Made by a program: the position numbers and the translations under genes. From the NCBI RefSeq assembly GCF_031954365.1, contig NZ_JAUSVZ010000009.1: a DNA stretch of 64,000 nt; one strand, given 5' to 3'. The DNA comes from Brevibacillus aydinogluensis (GTDB lineage Bacteria > Bacillota > Bacilli > Brevibacillales > Brevibacillaceae). Below, one piece after another: positions 44,219 to 52,797 of this stretch; position 1 is the stretch's first letter, and every line of letters begins with the position of its first letter. The notes under the pieces are model-generated. The model did not search any database and was not told the DNA's origin. It saw only the letters and a list, made by a program, of their open reading frames with translations.

Positions 44219-44985
44219 GCAATGTTCTCTATGAAAAAAGCAATGGCATCGCCTATGTCACCCTCAACCGCCCCGAGGCGATGAATGCCATTGACGAGGC
44301 CACCAACGCAGAACTGGCGGAAGTGTGGCGGGATTTCGCCGCCGACGATGCCGTGGATGTGGCCATTCTCACCGGCAGTGGGCGGGCTTTTTGCGCCGGC
44401 GCCGATCTGAAGACCTTTATCCCCAAGTGGGAGGGGGCCAACATGTTGGATATCCGCAAGAATATCCCCCATGGCCTCGGCGGTGGGCTGACTCGTGGGC
44501 AGCACCGTATCTACAAGCCTATCATTGCTGCGATCAACGGCTATGCCGTCGGCGCCGGGCTGGAAATCGCCCTGGCCTGTGATATCCGCATCGCTTCCGA
44601 ACAGGCCAAATTTGGCGTCTTCGAGGTGCGCTATGGCCTGCACCAAGGTGATGGCGGCCTTGTCCGCCTGGTGGCGGTAGCCGGAATCGGCGTGGCGCTT
44701 GATCTCACCCTGACAGGACGGGAGGTCTCGGCACAGGAGGCGCTCGCGCTAAGACTGGTCACCCGCGTCGTGCCGCCTGAAGAACTGATGAAGACCGCCG
44801 AGGAGACGGCGCACATGATACGGCGCAACAGCCGCAATGCCGTTCGTTCCGCCAAGGAGACCATCCTTGAACTGATCGGACGCCCATTGGACGACGCACT
44901 GAGACTGGAGACGCTATACGGCTATTCGAGTCTAGGGGACTTTGCCGATGCCCGTGCAAGGCTCTCACAGTTTGGAAAGAAATAG
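44215..44985 (+). CDS. Enoyl-CoA hydratase/isomerase family protein
   Basis: A 256-residue crotonase. It has VTLNRPEAMNAID, the oxyanion-hole segments GRAFCAGADLKTF and AINGYAVGAGLEIALACDIRIAS, then FGVFEVRYGLHQGDGG in the active-site loop. The expected acidic residues of a hydratase (E...GGG...P-G-x-G) are altered: the second site reads QGDGGLVRLVA instead of PGAGGTQRL. So it may be an isomerase or hydrolase rather than a classical hydratase. GGGAGG precedes the ATG. It is coupled to the remnant upstream. Confidence 0.88.
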   Translation: MSNVLYEKSNGIAYVTLNRPEAMNAIDEATNAELAEVWRDFAADDAVDVAILTGSGRAFCAGADLKTFIPKWEGANMLDIRKNIPHGLGGGLTRGQHRIYKPIIAAINGYAVGAGLEIALACDIRIASEQAKFGVFEVRYGLHQGDGGLVRLVAVAGIGVALDLTLTGREVSAQEALALRLVTRVVPPEELMKTAEETAHMIRRNSRNAVRSAKETILELIGRPLDDALRLETLYGYSSLGDFADARARLSQFGKK

Positions 44986-45151
44986 GCACTGTACCAGCGG
45001 AATGGATGATGCCATCCACGCAGTAAAGCTGCATCTGGGTTCGTAATGAGATTTGGACTGACGATCCTATATGTAACGTTATACTTGAACGAAACAGTTT
45101 CTTGCCAACCATCATAACCCTGAATGAAACGATAAAAAAGGAAGTATCGAA

Positions 45152-45613
45152 ATGATTCAAACAGAGAGACTGAACATTTATCCGCTTTCTGATGAAGAAA
45201 TGCGTGACGTGATTCAAAACGAATCAAACGAAGCGCTGAAAGCCGCCTATTCAGAAATGCTTGCCGGTTGCCTGGAGAATCCGGAGCAGCGCATTTGGCA
45301 TGCGCTGTGGGTGTTGCAGCTGAACGATGGAAGCGGGAAAATTATTGGCAGTTTGTCGTTCAAAGGACTGAACGACAATGGAATGGTTGAAATCGGCTAC
45401 GGAATAAATCCGGAATACGAAGGAAAAGGGTTGATGACGGAAGCAGTATCCGCAGCGGTTCGCTGGGCATCGAAACAGCCAGGCGTGTTATCGATAGAAG
45501 CCGAGACAGAGCCGGACAATATTGCCTCCCAAAGAGTGCTTGAAAAAGCGGGGTTTATACCGAGCGGAGTGATTGGAGCTGAGGGGCCGAGGTACATCTG
45601 GAAAAACGGATAA
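45152..45613 (+). CDS. GNAT family N-acetyltransferase
   Basis: A 153-residue acetyltransferase of the RimJ/RimL type. After MIQTERLNIYPLSDEEM come the beta strands IIGSLSFKGLNDNGMVEIGYGI, the acetyl-CoA loop NPEYEGKGLMTEAV (Q/R-x-x-G-x-G/A), and the C-terminal ETEPDNIASQRVLEKAGFIPSG (each written here only as short segments). The substrate is unknown. AAGGAAG lies before the ATG. It is monocistronic. Confidence 0.88.
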   Translation: MIQTERLNIYPLSDEEMRDVIQNESNEALKAAYSEMLAGCLENPEQRIWHALWVLQLNDGSGKIIGSLSFKGLNDNGMVEIGYGINPEYEGKGLMTEAVSAAVRWASKQPGVLSIEAETEPDNIASQRVLEKAGFIPSGVIGAEGPRYIWKNG

Positions 45614-45826
45614 CGGCAATCCGCCCATCCCGCTGCAAAAGTCCGCGCCGGTCTGCACAACGCAATTACCACTTATGCGGGAAAGAGGCTTACAATCGCG
45701 TGTTCCTGCAGCGTTATGCGAAAAAATCAACGAAAAGGGGATATTATCAGAAAAACCTTTGCTGATGTATAATCATTGATGTAAGTTCGTTATCTCAATC
45801 TGTTCAGAATAGCAGTGGTGAGAGAT

Positions 45827-46480
45827 ATGAGCGATGAGATTTCCATCTTGCCGATTCAATCGTTCTACTCCCTCAATGATTGCGTCGTAGCGGCAGAGCT
45901 CCTCAACAAAGTGCCGTTGGTCATGCGGTTTGAACCGGTGCTGAGTGACGACGAATGCCAGCAGTTGATTGAGGCGGCCGCCTCCCGTCTAAAAGAATCC
46001 AGACTTGTCAACAAGGTGGTCAGCGAGATTCGCTCGAGCCGCGGGATGTTTTTTGAAGAAGAGGAAAACCCGTTGATTCGGCGCATTGAAAGGCGAATTT
46101 CCGAATTGATGAACGTGCCGATCGAACACGCAGAAGGATTACAAGTGCTTCACTACGCTCCCGGTCAAGAATACAAGGCTCATCATGATTTTTTCCGTCC
46201 AAATACTCCTTCGGCCAAGAATAATCGGATCAGCACGCTGGTCATCTATTTGAACGATGTGGAAGAAGGGGGAGAGACAGTCTTTCCGTTACTGCGGTTA
46301 TCGGTGAAACCAAAACGCGGCTCTGCGGTGTACTTTGAATATTTTTACCGCGACCAAGCCTTGAACGACTTGACCTTGCACAGCAGCGTTCCCGTTGTTC
46401 GAGGGGAAAAATGGGTCGCAACGCAGTGGATGCGCAGACAGCGGGTCCGCAGCCTTGGACTCATTCCGAATCCAGCATAG
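45827..46480 (+). CDS. Prolyl 4-hydroxylase-like 2-oxoglutarate/Fe(II) oxygenase
   Basis: A 217-residue double-stranded beta-helix oxygenase. The N-terminal helix pair (DDECQQLIEAAASRL) precedes SSRGMFFEEEENPLIRRIERRI (split), then LQVLHYAPGQEYKAHHDFF with the iron ligands H119 and D121. The third ligand, H185, lies in LHSSVPVVRGEKW; K195 would bind 2-oxoglutarate. This matches bacterial prolyl 4-hydroxylases, such as those of Bacillus anthracis that act on collagen-like or EF-Tu peptides. No collagen-like gene is in the window. ATG 45827 follows GGTGAGAG. Confidence 0.9.
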   Translation: MSDEISILPIQSFYSLNDCVVAAELLNKVPLVMRFEPVLSDDECQQLIEAAASRLKESRLVNKVVSEIRSSRGMFFEEEENPLIRRIERRISELMNVPIEHAEGLQVLHYAPGQEYKAHHDFFRPNTPSAKNNRISTLVIYLNDVEEGGETVFPLLRLSVKPKRGSAVYFEYFYRDQALNDLTLHSSVPVVRGEKWVATQWMRRQRVRSLGLIPNPA

Positions 46481-46741
46481 CCGGATGCGTTACATAAATC
46501 TTCAATATAATATTCGCACTTACGCGACAACTCGAAGCACGTGCAGGGGGATTTCCCCGTGAGTGTCTTCTGGTTGTCTTTTTTGGGTTTGAATAGGTGA
46601 TCTGCACCCAAGGAAAGGATTCAAAAGCAAGTCATGCTGACATTAATCCATAACGAATGCTTCCGATTGATTACATGTACTGTATTTTTTTAACTGTATT
46701 AAAATTGCAATTGTTCTACATTTCGTATACAGTAACAGTAT

Positions 46742-46754
46742 CGAAACGTTTTCG
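46742..46754. promoter_or_regulatory. LacI-family operator at the regulator start
   Basis: CGAAACGTTTTCG, a near copy of the perfect operators at 48245 and 48396 with one extra T, overlaps the region just before the lacI ribosome site. This suggests autoregulation. Confidence 0.65.
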
Positions 46755-46766
46755 TGGAGGGTTCAC

Positions 46767-47777
46767 ATGGCTACGATGAAGGACATTTCCAAGAGAGCGA
46801 AAGTGTCACTTTCGACCGTTTCGGCCGTCATTAATCAATCTGCATATGTGAGTCCGGAACTGACGAAGCGGGTGATGCAGGCGATTGAGGAACTGAATTA
46901 TCGGCCAAATGCAGTAGCGCGGAGCCTGAAAAAGAAGTCCACGAATACCATTGGCTTCATCGTGACAGATATCTTAAATCCCTTTTACCCGCCGATGATC
47001 AAAGGCATTGAAGATGTGGCGTTTGACCATAACATCAACGTAATTTTATGCAATATCTCTAATGACCGAAATCGCATTCAGGCATATTTGGAGCTGATGG
47101 TCGAAAAACAGGTCGACGGCATTCTTCTGGCGAATATTGCTACAGCAAAGGATTTAAACGAAATTGAAAAAACAGGGTTAAAGTATGTGTTAATCAACCG
47201 AAAGCCGCCCGGGTATGATAAAAATTTCGTCGGAATCAACAATCCGCTCAGCTCTGAATTAGCCGTAAATCACCTGGTTTCACTGGGGTACAAACGAATT
47301 GCCTATTTTGGCGGCAATTTGGAAATCAACACGGCACGGGAGAGAAAAGACGGATTTATCGCATGTATGGCTCAACACGGATTAGAGGTAGACCCCATGC
47401 TTTTGTATGACGGGGAATACTCCATGGAATCGGGGTACCGGAATGTGAAAAAGATGCTCGAACAGGTGAAGGAATTGCCCGAGGCAATCTGTGCGGTGAG
47501 CGATATTGTCGCGTTCGGGGTGATCAAGGGGCTGAGAGAAGCGGGTATTCGCGTACCCGAGGATATTGCCGTTATCGGCAATGATAACAGCTCCTTTTCG
47601 GAAAACTTCCTGGTCCCCCTGTCCAGCGTCGATCACTCCACGTATGAGATGGGGAAACTATCGATGGAACTGCTGCTGCAGATGATACAGGAAAAGGAAC
47701 AGATGGTGGCGCGGCAAATTATCCTCACGCCATCCCTGGTCATCCGTGAAAGCTGCGGCGCACAAAAAAGAAAATGA
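46767..47777 (+). CDS. LacI family transcriptional regulator
   Basis: A 336-residue repressor. The helix-turn-helix (residues 4-24, MKDISKRAKVSLSTVSAVIN) and hinge helix (NYRPNAVARSLKKK) precede a periplasmic-binding-like effector domain with GFIVTDILNPFYPPMIKGIE, VDGILLANIA, RKDGFIACMAQHG and DIAVIGNDNSSFSENFLVPL. GGAGGG lies before the ATG. The adjacent catabolic operon carries two matching palindromes, so this is its likely repressor, released by the imported substrate. Confidence 0.93.
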   Translation: MATMKDISKRAKVSLSTVSAVINQSAYVSPELTKRVMQAIEELNYRPNAVARSLKKKSTNTIGFIVTDILNPFYPPMIKGIEDVAFDHNINVILCNISNDRNRIQAYLELMVEKQVDGILLANIATAKDLNEIEKTGLKYVLINRKPPGYDKNFVGINNPLSSELAVNHLVSLGYKRIAYFGGNLEINTARERKDGFIACMAQHGLEVDPMLLYDGEYSMESGYRNVKKMLEQVKELPEAICAVSDIVAFGVIKGLREAGIRVPEDIAVIGNDNSSFSENFLVPLSSVDHSTYEMGKLSMELLLQMIQEKEQMVARQIILTPSLVIRESCGAQKRK

Positions 47778-47784
47778 GCTGAAT

Positions 47785-48160
47785 AACCATTTTCCTTTCT
47801 TTATGAAAGAAAAATGGTCAGTGTGTAGACAAAGTAGCCGTAGTGGGGAAAACACGTTTCCGTCATCCGCTCCGTGCTTTACCCACCGAACACAAGCTAA
47901 CGCTCGCGTTCGGCGGGGCCCGTGCTCGCCCAGCAGGGAAGCCAGGCGGCACGCTACGCATCGATTTGCGGGGGATCGCCAAAGCCGCATTGCTACGCCG
48001 TCTATTCAAAGGTGGCGCTCCTTTTTCCCGCAAATCGCTGCTCCGCTCGGTAGGGCTCACAAGTCGCTCTGCCTGGAAACGTGATTCTCCTTCGAACAAT
48101 CTGTGTGTCTTCAGTCTTAACCATTTTCCTTTCTTGGTGAAAGTGAAAATGGTTTTTTTG
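47785..48160 (+). repeat. Structured element with duplicated hairpins at both ends
   Basis: Two near-identical hairpin units flank a GC-rich core of about 300 bp. Each starts AACCATTTTCCTTTCTT (47785-47801 and 48119-48135) and closes on AAAATGG. The right copy runs into seven T and is a good terminator. Inside, inverted arms nest: CACGTTTCC/GGAAACGTG (47853, 48075), CGATTTGCGGG/CCCGCAAATCG (47962, 48027) and CCGAAC/GTTCGG (47886, 47908). A 108-codon frame crosses it but looks spurious. This could be a structured RNA, a MITE-like insertion into the lacI terminator, or a dispersed intergenic repeat. Confidence 0.65.
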
Positions 48161-48200
48161 TGGTTGTAGTAGAAATTATAAAAATTTTCTGCAAAAAATA

Positions 48201-48229
48201 TTGATTTTATACATAGTGGTCATTATAAT
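48201..48229 (+). promoter_or_regulatory. Promoter of the BKACE operon
   Basis: TTGATT at 48201 and consensus TATAAT at 48224, 17 bp apart. The predicted start site (about 48236) lies just before the operator at 48245, and the leader to the first gene is about 225 nt. Confidence 0.72.
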
Positions 48230-48244
48230 CAGAATCACAAGCGA

Positions 48245-48256
48245 CGAAACGTTTCG
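48245..48256. promoter_or_regulatory. LacI-family operator 1 of the BKACE operon
   Basis: A perfect 12-bp palindrome CGAAACGTTTCG about ten bases downstream of the predicted transcription start, an ideal repression site. Confidence 0.75.
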
Positions 48257-48395
48257 CCAAAAGTGCAGTGTCTGTCCGTCGATGAGGATTGCTGAAAACA
48301 GTGAAAAAGAGAAGTAAACATCCATGTTTTCACTTTGTTCACAAACATGTGAGCCTGAAAATCACAGGGGTTTCACGTCTTTTTTTACGCTTTCT

Positions 48396-48411
48396 ATCGA
48401 AACGTTTCGAT
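48396..48411. promoter_or_regulatory. LacI-family operator 2 of the BKACE operon
   Basis: A perfect 16-bp palindrome ATCGAAACGTTTCGAT, 51 bp before the first gene and 151 bp from operator 1, a spacing that could allow looping. Confidence 0.75.
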
Positions 48412-48461
48412 GAGGCTTTTTGGCGAGCAAGCATTCAAAAACGATGCGAGGAGGAATTGCG

Positions 48462-49298
48462 ATGGAAAAATTGATTATCACCGTTGCTCCCACAGGTTCT
48501 CAGACGACTCGTGAGCATACGCCCTATCTGCCGCTTACTCCGAAAGAAATCGCCGATTCCGTTTATGAGGCTTGGCAAGCGGGCGCATCAATCGCACATA
48601 TTCATGTGAAAGATGAAAACGGAAACAATACCTTGGATTTGGATACGTACAGGGAAGTCGTCGCTCGCATTCAGGACAAGTGCGATATCATTATCAACTT
48701 AACGACGGCTGGTGGTTTGTTTATGAACGATGAAGACAGGCTGAAGGTTTGTGAATTGGAACCGGAGATGGCGACCTTTGATGCCGGTACGATGAATTTT
48801 GGCTCGCATGTCTTTTATAACACTCCACAGTTTCTGGAGCGGTTGGCGTTAAAAATGAAAGAACATCAGATCAAGCCGGAAATTGAAATATTTGAAGTCG
48901 GCATGCTGGAGAATACGTTGAGGATGGCGGAAAAAGGTCTGATTGATTTGCCCGCACATTTTCAATTTGTCCTGGGCATACAGGGAGGAATGCGGGCTAC
49001 CCCGAGAAATCTGATGTTTTTGGTTGAAAGCCTTCCCCCTGGTTCCACGTGGTCAGCAATCGGGGCCAGCAAAGATCAACTGACGATCAATACCATGAGC
49101 ATTCTGTTGGGGGGACATGTCCGCGTGGGCATGGAGGACAGTGTTTATTTTCGGAAGGGTGAACTGGCAAAGACGAATGCGCAATTTGTGGAACGAATCG
49201 TCCAGTTATCAAACATGCTGGGGAGAGACGTTGCAACGCCCAATGAAGCGAGAGAGATTTTGGGCTTGAAGCAATCGAAACGTGCAGCAAAACACTAA
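48462..49298 (+). CDS. Beta-keto acid cleavage enzyme (BKACE, DUF849)
   Basis: A 278-residue TIM-barrel enzyme of the BKACE family, which includes 3-keto-5-aminohexanoate cleavage enzyme. The family splits a beta-keto acid with acetyl-CoA into acetoacetate and a new acyl-CoA. Zinc ligands H46 and H48 are in AHIHVKDENG, and a likely third ligand E225 is in VGMEDSVYF. Other signatures are INLTTAGG, LEPEMATFDAGTMNFG and EVGMLENTLRM. AGGAGG precedes ATG 48462. It leads the LacI-controlled operon. Which keto acid it uses cannot be told from sequence alone. Confidence 0.92.
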   Translation: MEKLIITVAPTGSQTTREHTPYLPLTPKEIADSVYEAWQAGASIAHIHVKDENGNNTLDLDTYREVVARIQDKCDIIINLTTAGGLFMNDEDRLKVCELEPEMATFDAGTMNFGSHVFYNTPQFLERLALKMKEHQIKPEIEIFEVGMLENTLRMAEKGLIDLPAHFQFVLGIQGGMRATPRNLMFLVESLPPGSTWSAIGASKDQLTINTMSILLGGHVRVGMEDSVYFRKGELAKTNAQFVERIVQLSNMLGRDVATPNEAREILGLKQSKRAAKH

Positions 49299-49410
49299 CA
49301 GCGAGCACGTTATGAGAACGATCTTACACGAAAAAATGTAAGCGATTTCACATCGGACCAGACTTCACACCAGACCAATGAAGAGAATCAGCGAGTGAGG
49401 AGGAGAACAG

Positions 49411-50433
49411 ATGAGAATGGCAATTATGGGTGCGGGTTCGTTGGGGACGATCATCGGAGCGCTGATTACGAAAGGGGGGCGAGAGATAGAGTTAATCGAT
49501 ATTAACAAGGAGCATGTGGACGCACTCAACAATTCAGGAGCAAGAATTACCGGCTTTTTGGATCTGTGTGTACCCGTAAAAGCGATTGTGCCGAGCGAAA
49601 TGACAGGTACGTATGATTTGGTTTTTCTGCTGACCAAGCAGGTTTATAACAAGACGACGCTGGCACAACTGCTCCCCCATCTGTCTGAGGACAGCATCGT
49701 GTGTACGCTGCAAAATGGTGTGCCTGAAGATTATGTCTCGTCCGTGATCGGGCGCGAAAGAACGATTGGAGGCGTGGTCGGGTTCGGGGCGACATGGTTG
49801 GGACCTGGGATTTCAGAGCTGGCGACGGAAGTACATACGATGCAAAACTATGCGTTTGACATTGGAGAACTGGACGGATCGATAACGCCTCGCATCCAGG
49901 AAGTAAAGAAGGTGCTGGATCTCGTTGGGCATTGTCATATTTCAGCCAACATTCAGGGAATCAAATGGGCAAAACTCTTGATGAATGCCACATTTAGCGG
50001 AATGTCGGCGGCATTGGGCTGCCGTTTCGGTGACATTTTGAGGAATGAGGCAGCGATGTTTCATTTGGCCCATATCGCCGATGAAACGATCAAGGTGGCA
50101 CATGCGCACGGAATCCGCCTGGAGCCGATGCAGGGAAAAGACATGGAGTTTCTTGAGCTGCGGGATCACGATGACGTCCCTAATAAAATGAGCTTTTACC
50201 GGGAAGTATGGGGACCGCACAGCAATACAAAAGCCAGCATGCTGCAAGATTTGGAGAAACAGAGACCGACAGAAATTGATTACATCAACGGCTTCGTCAG
50301 CAAAAAAGGAAGGGAGGCAGGGCTTAAAACGCCGTACAACGATTTGGTCGTTCAGTTGGTGAAAGAAGCGGAGAAAAAGGGCAGACCTCCGAAATTCGAA
50401 GACAATATTGTCTATTTTGGTTCGCGTCTATAG
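49411..50433 (+). CDS. Ketopantoate reductase-family oxidoreductase
   Basis: A 340-residue NAD(P)-dependent oxidoreductase of the PanE/ApbA family. The nucleotide loop is GAGSLG (residues 7-12), followed by TKQVYNKTT, LQNGVPEDY and GVVGFGATWLGPG. The C-terminal helical domain has NIQGIKWAKLLMNATFSGMSA with the catalytic Lys, and EIDYINGFVSKKGRE. It is longer than true PanE (about 300) and no pantothenate gene is nearby. In this operon it more likely interconverts a hydroxy and keto acid of the catabolised compound. GAGGAGGAG precedes the ATG. Confidence 0.88.
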   Translation: MRMAIMGAGSLGTIIGALITKGGREIELIDINKEHVDALNNSGARITGFLDLCVPVKAIVPSEMTGTYDLVFLLTKQVYNKTTLAQLLPHLSEDSIVCTLQNGVPEDYVSSVIGRERTIGGVVGFGATWLGPGISELATEVHTMQNYAFDIGELDGSITPRIQEVKKVLDLVGHCHISANIQGIKWAKLLMNATFSGMSAALGCRFGDILRNEAAMFHLAHIADETIKVAHAHGIRLEPMQGKDMEFLELRDHDDVPNKMSFYREVWGPHSNTKASMLQDLEKQRPTEIDYINGFVSKKGREAGLKTPYNDLVVQLVKEAEKKGRPPKFEDNIVYFGSRL

Positions 50434-50491
50434 GAAAGCGGGAAAAGCCCCTGATGTTGAAATCCTCGAAAATGGAAAGGAGTGTACGGGT

Positions 50492-51814
50492 ATGCCGCTT
50501 GTCGCATTGTTTTTAGGGATTGTCCTGTTGTTTCTGCTCGTTATCGTATGCAAGTTCAATGCGTTTTTATCGCTCATGTTGTCCGCAATCTTCGTCGGAC
50601 TTTTCCTGGGAATGGAGCCGTTAGCGATCGTAAAATCCATTGAAGCGGGACTTGGCGGTACGCTGGGGCATCTGGCGATTATTATTGGATTGGGAGCGGT
50701 TTTTGGAAAAATCATCTCGGAAGGCGGCGGAGCGAACCGAATTGCTTCTACCTTGATTGAGATTTTCGGGGAAAAACGAGTGGATTGGGCGATTTGTATC
50801 GCATCATTTGTGTTGGGGGTAATCTTGTTTTATGAAGTCAGTTACATTTTGCTGATTCCCATCGTGTATACAATCGCCAATGAAGCAAAAGTGAAGTTGA
50901 TGAAAGTGGGCATACCCTTTCTGGCTGCAATCTCCATTACCCACGTCTTCTTGCCGCCGCATCCGGGACCAACCGCAATCTCCGCTGCGTTAGGGGCGAA
51001 TTTGGGTGTTGTGTTGGGATACGGATTTTTGCTGGCCATCCCCGCTACCGTGATTTTTGGTCCGTTGATTGCCAAGCTGTATCGGAATTGGGAGATCAAC
51101 ATCCCCAATCATTTGGTCACCAAGAAAGAATTTAACATGGCTGAGGTCCCATCCTTTGCAACGTCAGTATTCACGACGTTGTTACCCGTTATCTTGATCT
51201 TGATCGGGGTGATTGCAGAGTTCGCATTTCCGAAAGAGTCGATCATCAATCAAACCCTGACCTTTATCGGGAATGCGGATATCGCCCTGCTTGTTTCCCT
51301 GCTTGTCGCCGTATACGTGTTTGGGCTGCGTAAAAAGAGAAAGACGATGGTTGAAATCATGAAAATTGCCGAGGGTGCACTGATCTCCATGGGAGGGATC
51401 ATTTTCATCCTCGGTGGCGGCGGCGCCTTCAAGCAAGTAATTCTTGACAGCGGCATGGCACAATACATTGCCGATGTCACAAACGGATGGGATATCTCTC
51501 CCTTTATCCTGGCATGGTTGATTGCGCTGATCATTCGGTTGGCTGTAGGATCGGCAACCGTAACGGTGTTAACGACAGCAGGAATTATGCTGCCCATCGT
51601 CCAAGAAACAGGTGTGAGCCCTGAATTGATGGTACTTGCCATCGGAAGTGCTTCCATTGCCTGGGCTCCGCCGAGCGATGTCTCGTTCTGGATGACAAAG
51701 GAGTATTTTAATTTGACGATTGGACAAACCATCAAATCTGTATGTTTCATGTACACCCTTGTCGCGATTTACGGCATACTCGGCGTTTTGGCATTGGACA
51801 TGATGTTCGGATAA
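50492..51814 (+). CDS. GntP family permease
   Basis: A 440-residue membrane transporter of the gluconate:H+ symporter family, with about 12-14 helices. Typical segments are ISEGGGANRIASTLI, THVFLPPHPGPTAIS, GAFKQVILDSGMAQYI, RLAVGSATVTVLTTAGIMLP and PPSDVSFWMTKEYF. Relatives carry gluconate, other sugar acids and hydroxy acids. AAAGGAG lies before ATG 50492; in-frame starts further up overlap the preceding gene. It presumably imports the substrate of this operon. Confidence 0.92.
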   Translation: MPLVALFLGIVLLFLLVIVCKFNAFLSLMLSAIFVGLFLGMEPLAIVKSIEAGLGGTLGHLAIIIGLGAVFGKIISEGGGANRIASTLIEIFGEKRVDWAICIASFVLGVILFYEVSYILLIPIVYTIANEAKVKLMKVGIPFLAAISITHVFLPPHPGPTAISAALGANLGVVLGYGFLLAIPATVIFGPLIAKLYRNWEINIPNHLVTKKEFNMAEVPSFATSVFTTLLPVILILIGVIAEFAFPKESIINQTLTFIGNADIALLVSLLVAVYVFGLRKKRKTMVEIMKIAEGALISMGGIIFILGGGGAFKQVILDSGMAQYIADVTNGWDISPFILAWLIALIIRLAVGSATVTVLTTAGIMLPIVQETGVSPELMVLAIGSASIAWAPPSDVSFWMTKEYFNLTIGQTIKSVCFMYTLVAIYGILGVLALDMMFG

Positions 51815-51877
51815 TTTTGACAAATTGATTGCAACTCATAAGGAATGGATTCAAAAATGTGATGAGGAGTGTCGTGC

Positions 51878-52603
51878 ATGAAACTGGCAGGGAAAGTTGT
51901 CATCATTACGGGAGGAGCAGGAGGAATAGGCAAAGAAGCGAGTGTAATATTTGCAAACGAAGGGGCACATGTTGTTGTCGTTGACCGTGATCCGCAGCAG
52001 GTGGATAAAGTGGCAAACGAGGTGAATGGCCTCGGACTGGCCGTTGACGTATCCAACCGCGAGCAAGTGGATTGGATGGTCAGTGAAGTAATCAACCGCT
52101 ATGGAAAGATTGATGTCTTGATCAATAATGCCGGAATCACCATGGACGCTACGCTCGTAAAGATGACGCAGGAACAGTGGGACCGCGTGATTTCCATTAA
52201 CCAGACCGGTGTCTTTCACTGCACGCAAGCGGTGGTACCCCATATGATCAGGGAAGGCGCCGGCAGAATCATCAATACCAGCAGCATTGTGGGGAGGATG
52301 GGGAATTTCGGACAAACGAATTATGCCGCATCGAAAGCAGCGGTGATCGCCATGACCCAAACGTGGGCAAAAGAGCTTGGCAGGAAGGGAATTCTCGTGA
52401 ACGCTGTGGCTCCCGGCTTTATCGTGACCCCGATGACAGACAAAATGCCGGAATCTGTACTTCAAGGCATGAAGGAGAAAATCGCTCTCCGACGGCTGGG
52501 ACAACCAAGGGATGTCGCGAATGTGTATGTATTCCTGGCCAGTGATGAGGCCAGCTATATCAATGGCGCTGTCATACCTGTCGATGGCGGTCTGTCAATT
52601 TAG
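51878..52603 (+). CDS. Short-chain dehydrogenase/reductase (FabG-like)
   Basis: A 241-residue NAD(P)-dependent SDR. The coenzyme loop is TGGAGGIG (residues 11-18), structural motif NNAG (83-86), and the catalytic set S136, Y149, K153 (NTSSIVG, NYAASK). D36 in VVVDRD after the second strand suggests NAD preference. It could oxidise a 3-hydroxy acid to the beta-keto acid used by the BKACE enzyme. ATG 51878 follows GAGGAG. It is the last gene of the operon, ahead of a terminator. Confidence 0.92.
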   Translation: MKLAGKVVIITGGAGGIGKEASVIFANEGAHVVVVDRDPQQVDKVANEVNGLGLAVDVSNREQVDWMVSEVINRYGKIDVLINNAGITMDATLVKMTQEQWDRVISINQTGVFHCTQAVVPHMIREGAGRIINTSSIVGRMGNFGQTNYAASKAAVIAMTQTWAKELGRKGILVNAVAPGFIVTPMTDKMPESVLQGMKEKIALRRLGQPRDVANVYVFLASDEASYINGAVIPVDGGLSI

Positions 52604-52619
52604 ATGAAAAGCTATGAGG

Positions 52620-52656
52620 GGATTGAACTTTGCCTCGGGCGAAGCTCAATCCTTTT
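52620..52656 (+). terminator. Terminator of the BKACE operon
   Basis: GGATTGA...CTT.GCC pairs with GGC.AAG.TCAATCC (two symmetrical mismatches) and is followed by TTTTCTC. Confidence 0.85.
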
Positions 52657-52797
52657 CTCGTTGGGCTGATTTTGCTCTCCGAGGTCCTAGTTGTTAGAAG
52701 ATTATCTCATTTCCGACAGAAAAATAACATGTTAGACTGACGGAAAGGATGAAACTAACGGACAATAGTGATCAAACATTGAAAAGGGGTGTACTTC

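Noticed and set aside
47843..48169. 108-codon plus-strand frame inside the hairpin-flanked element
   Set aside because: No ribosome site, Arg/Ser-rich composition and passage through several perfect hairpins argue for a non-coding element, so I annotated the repeat instead.
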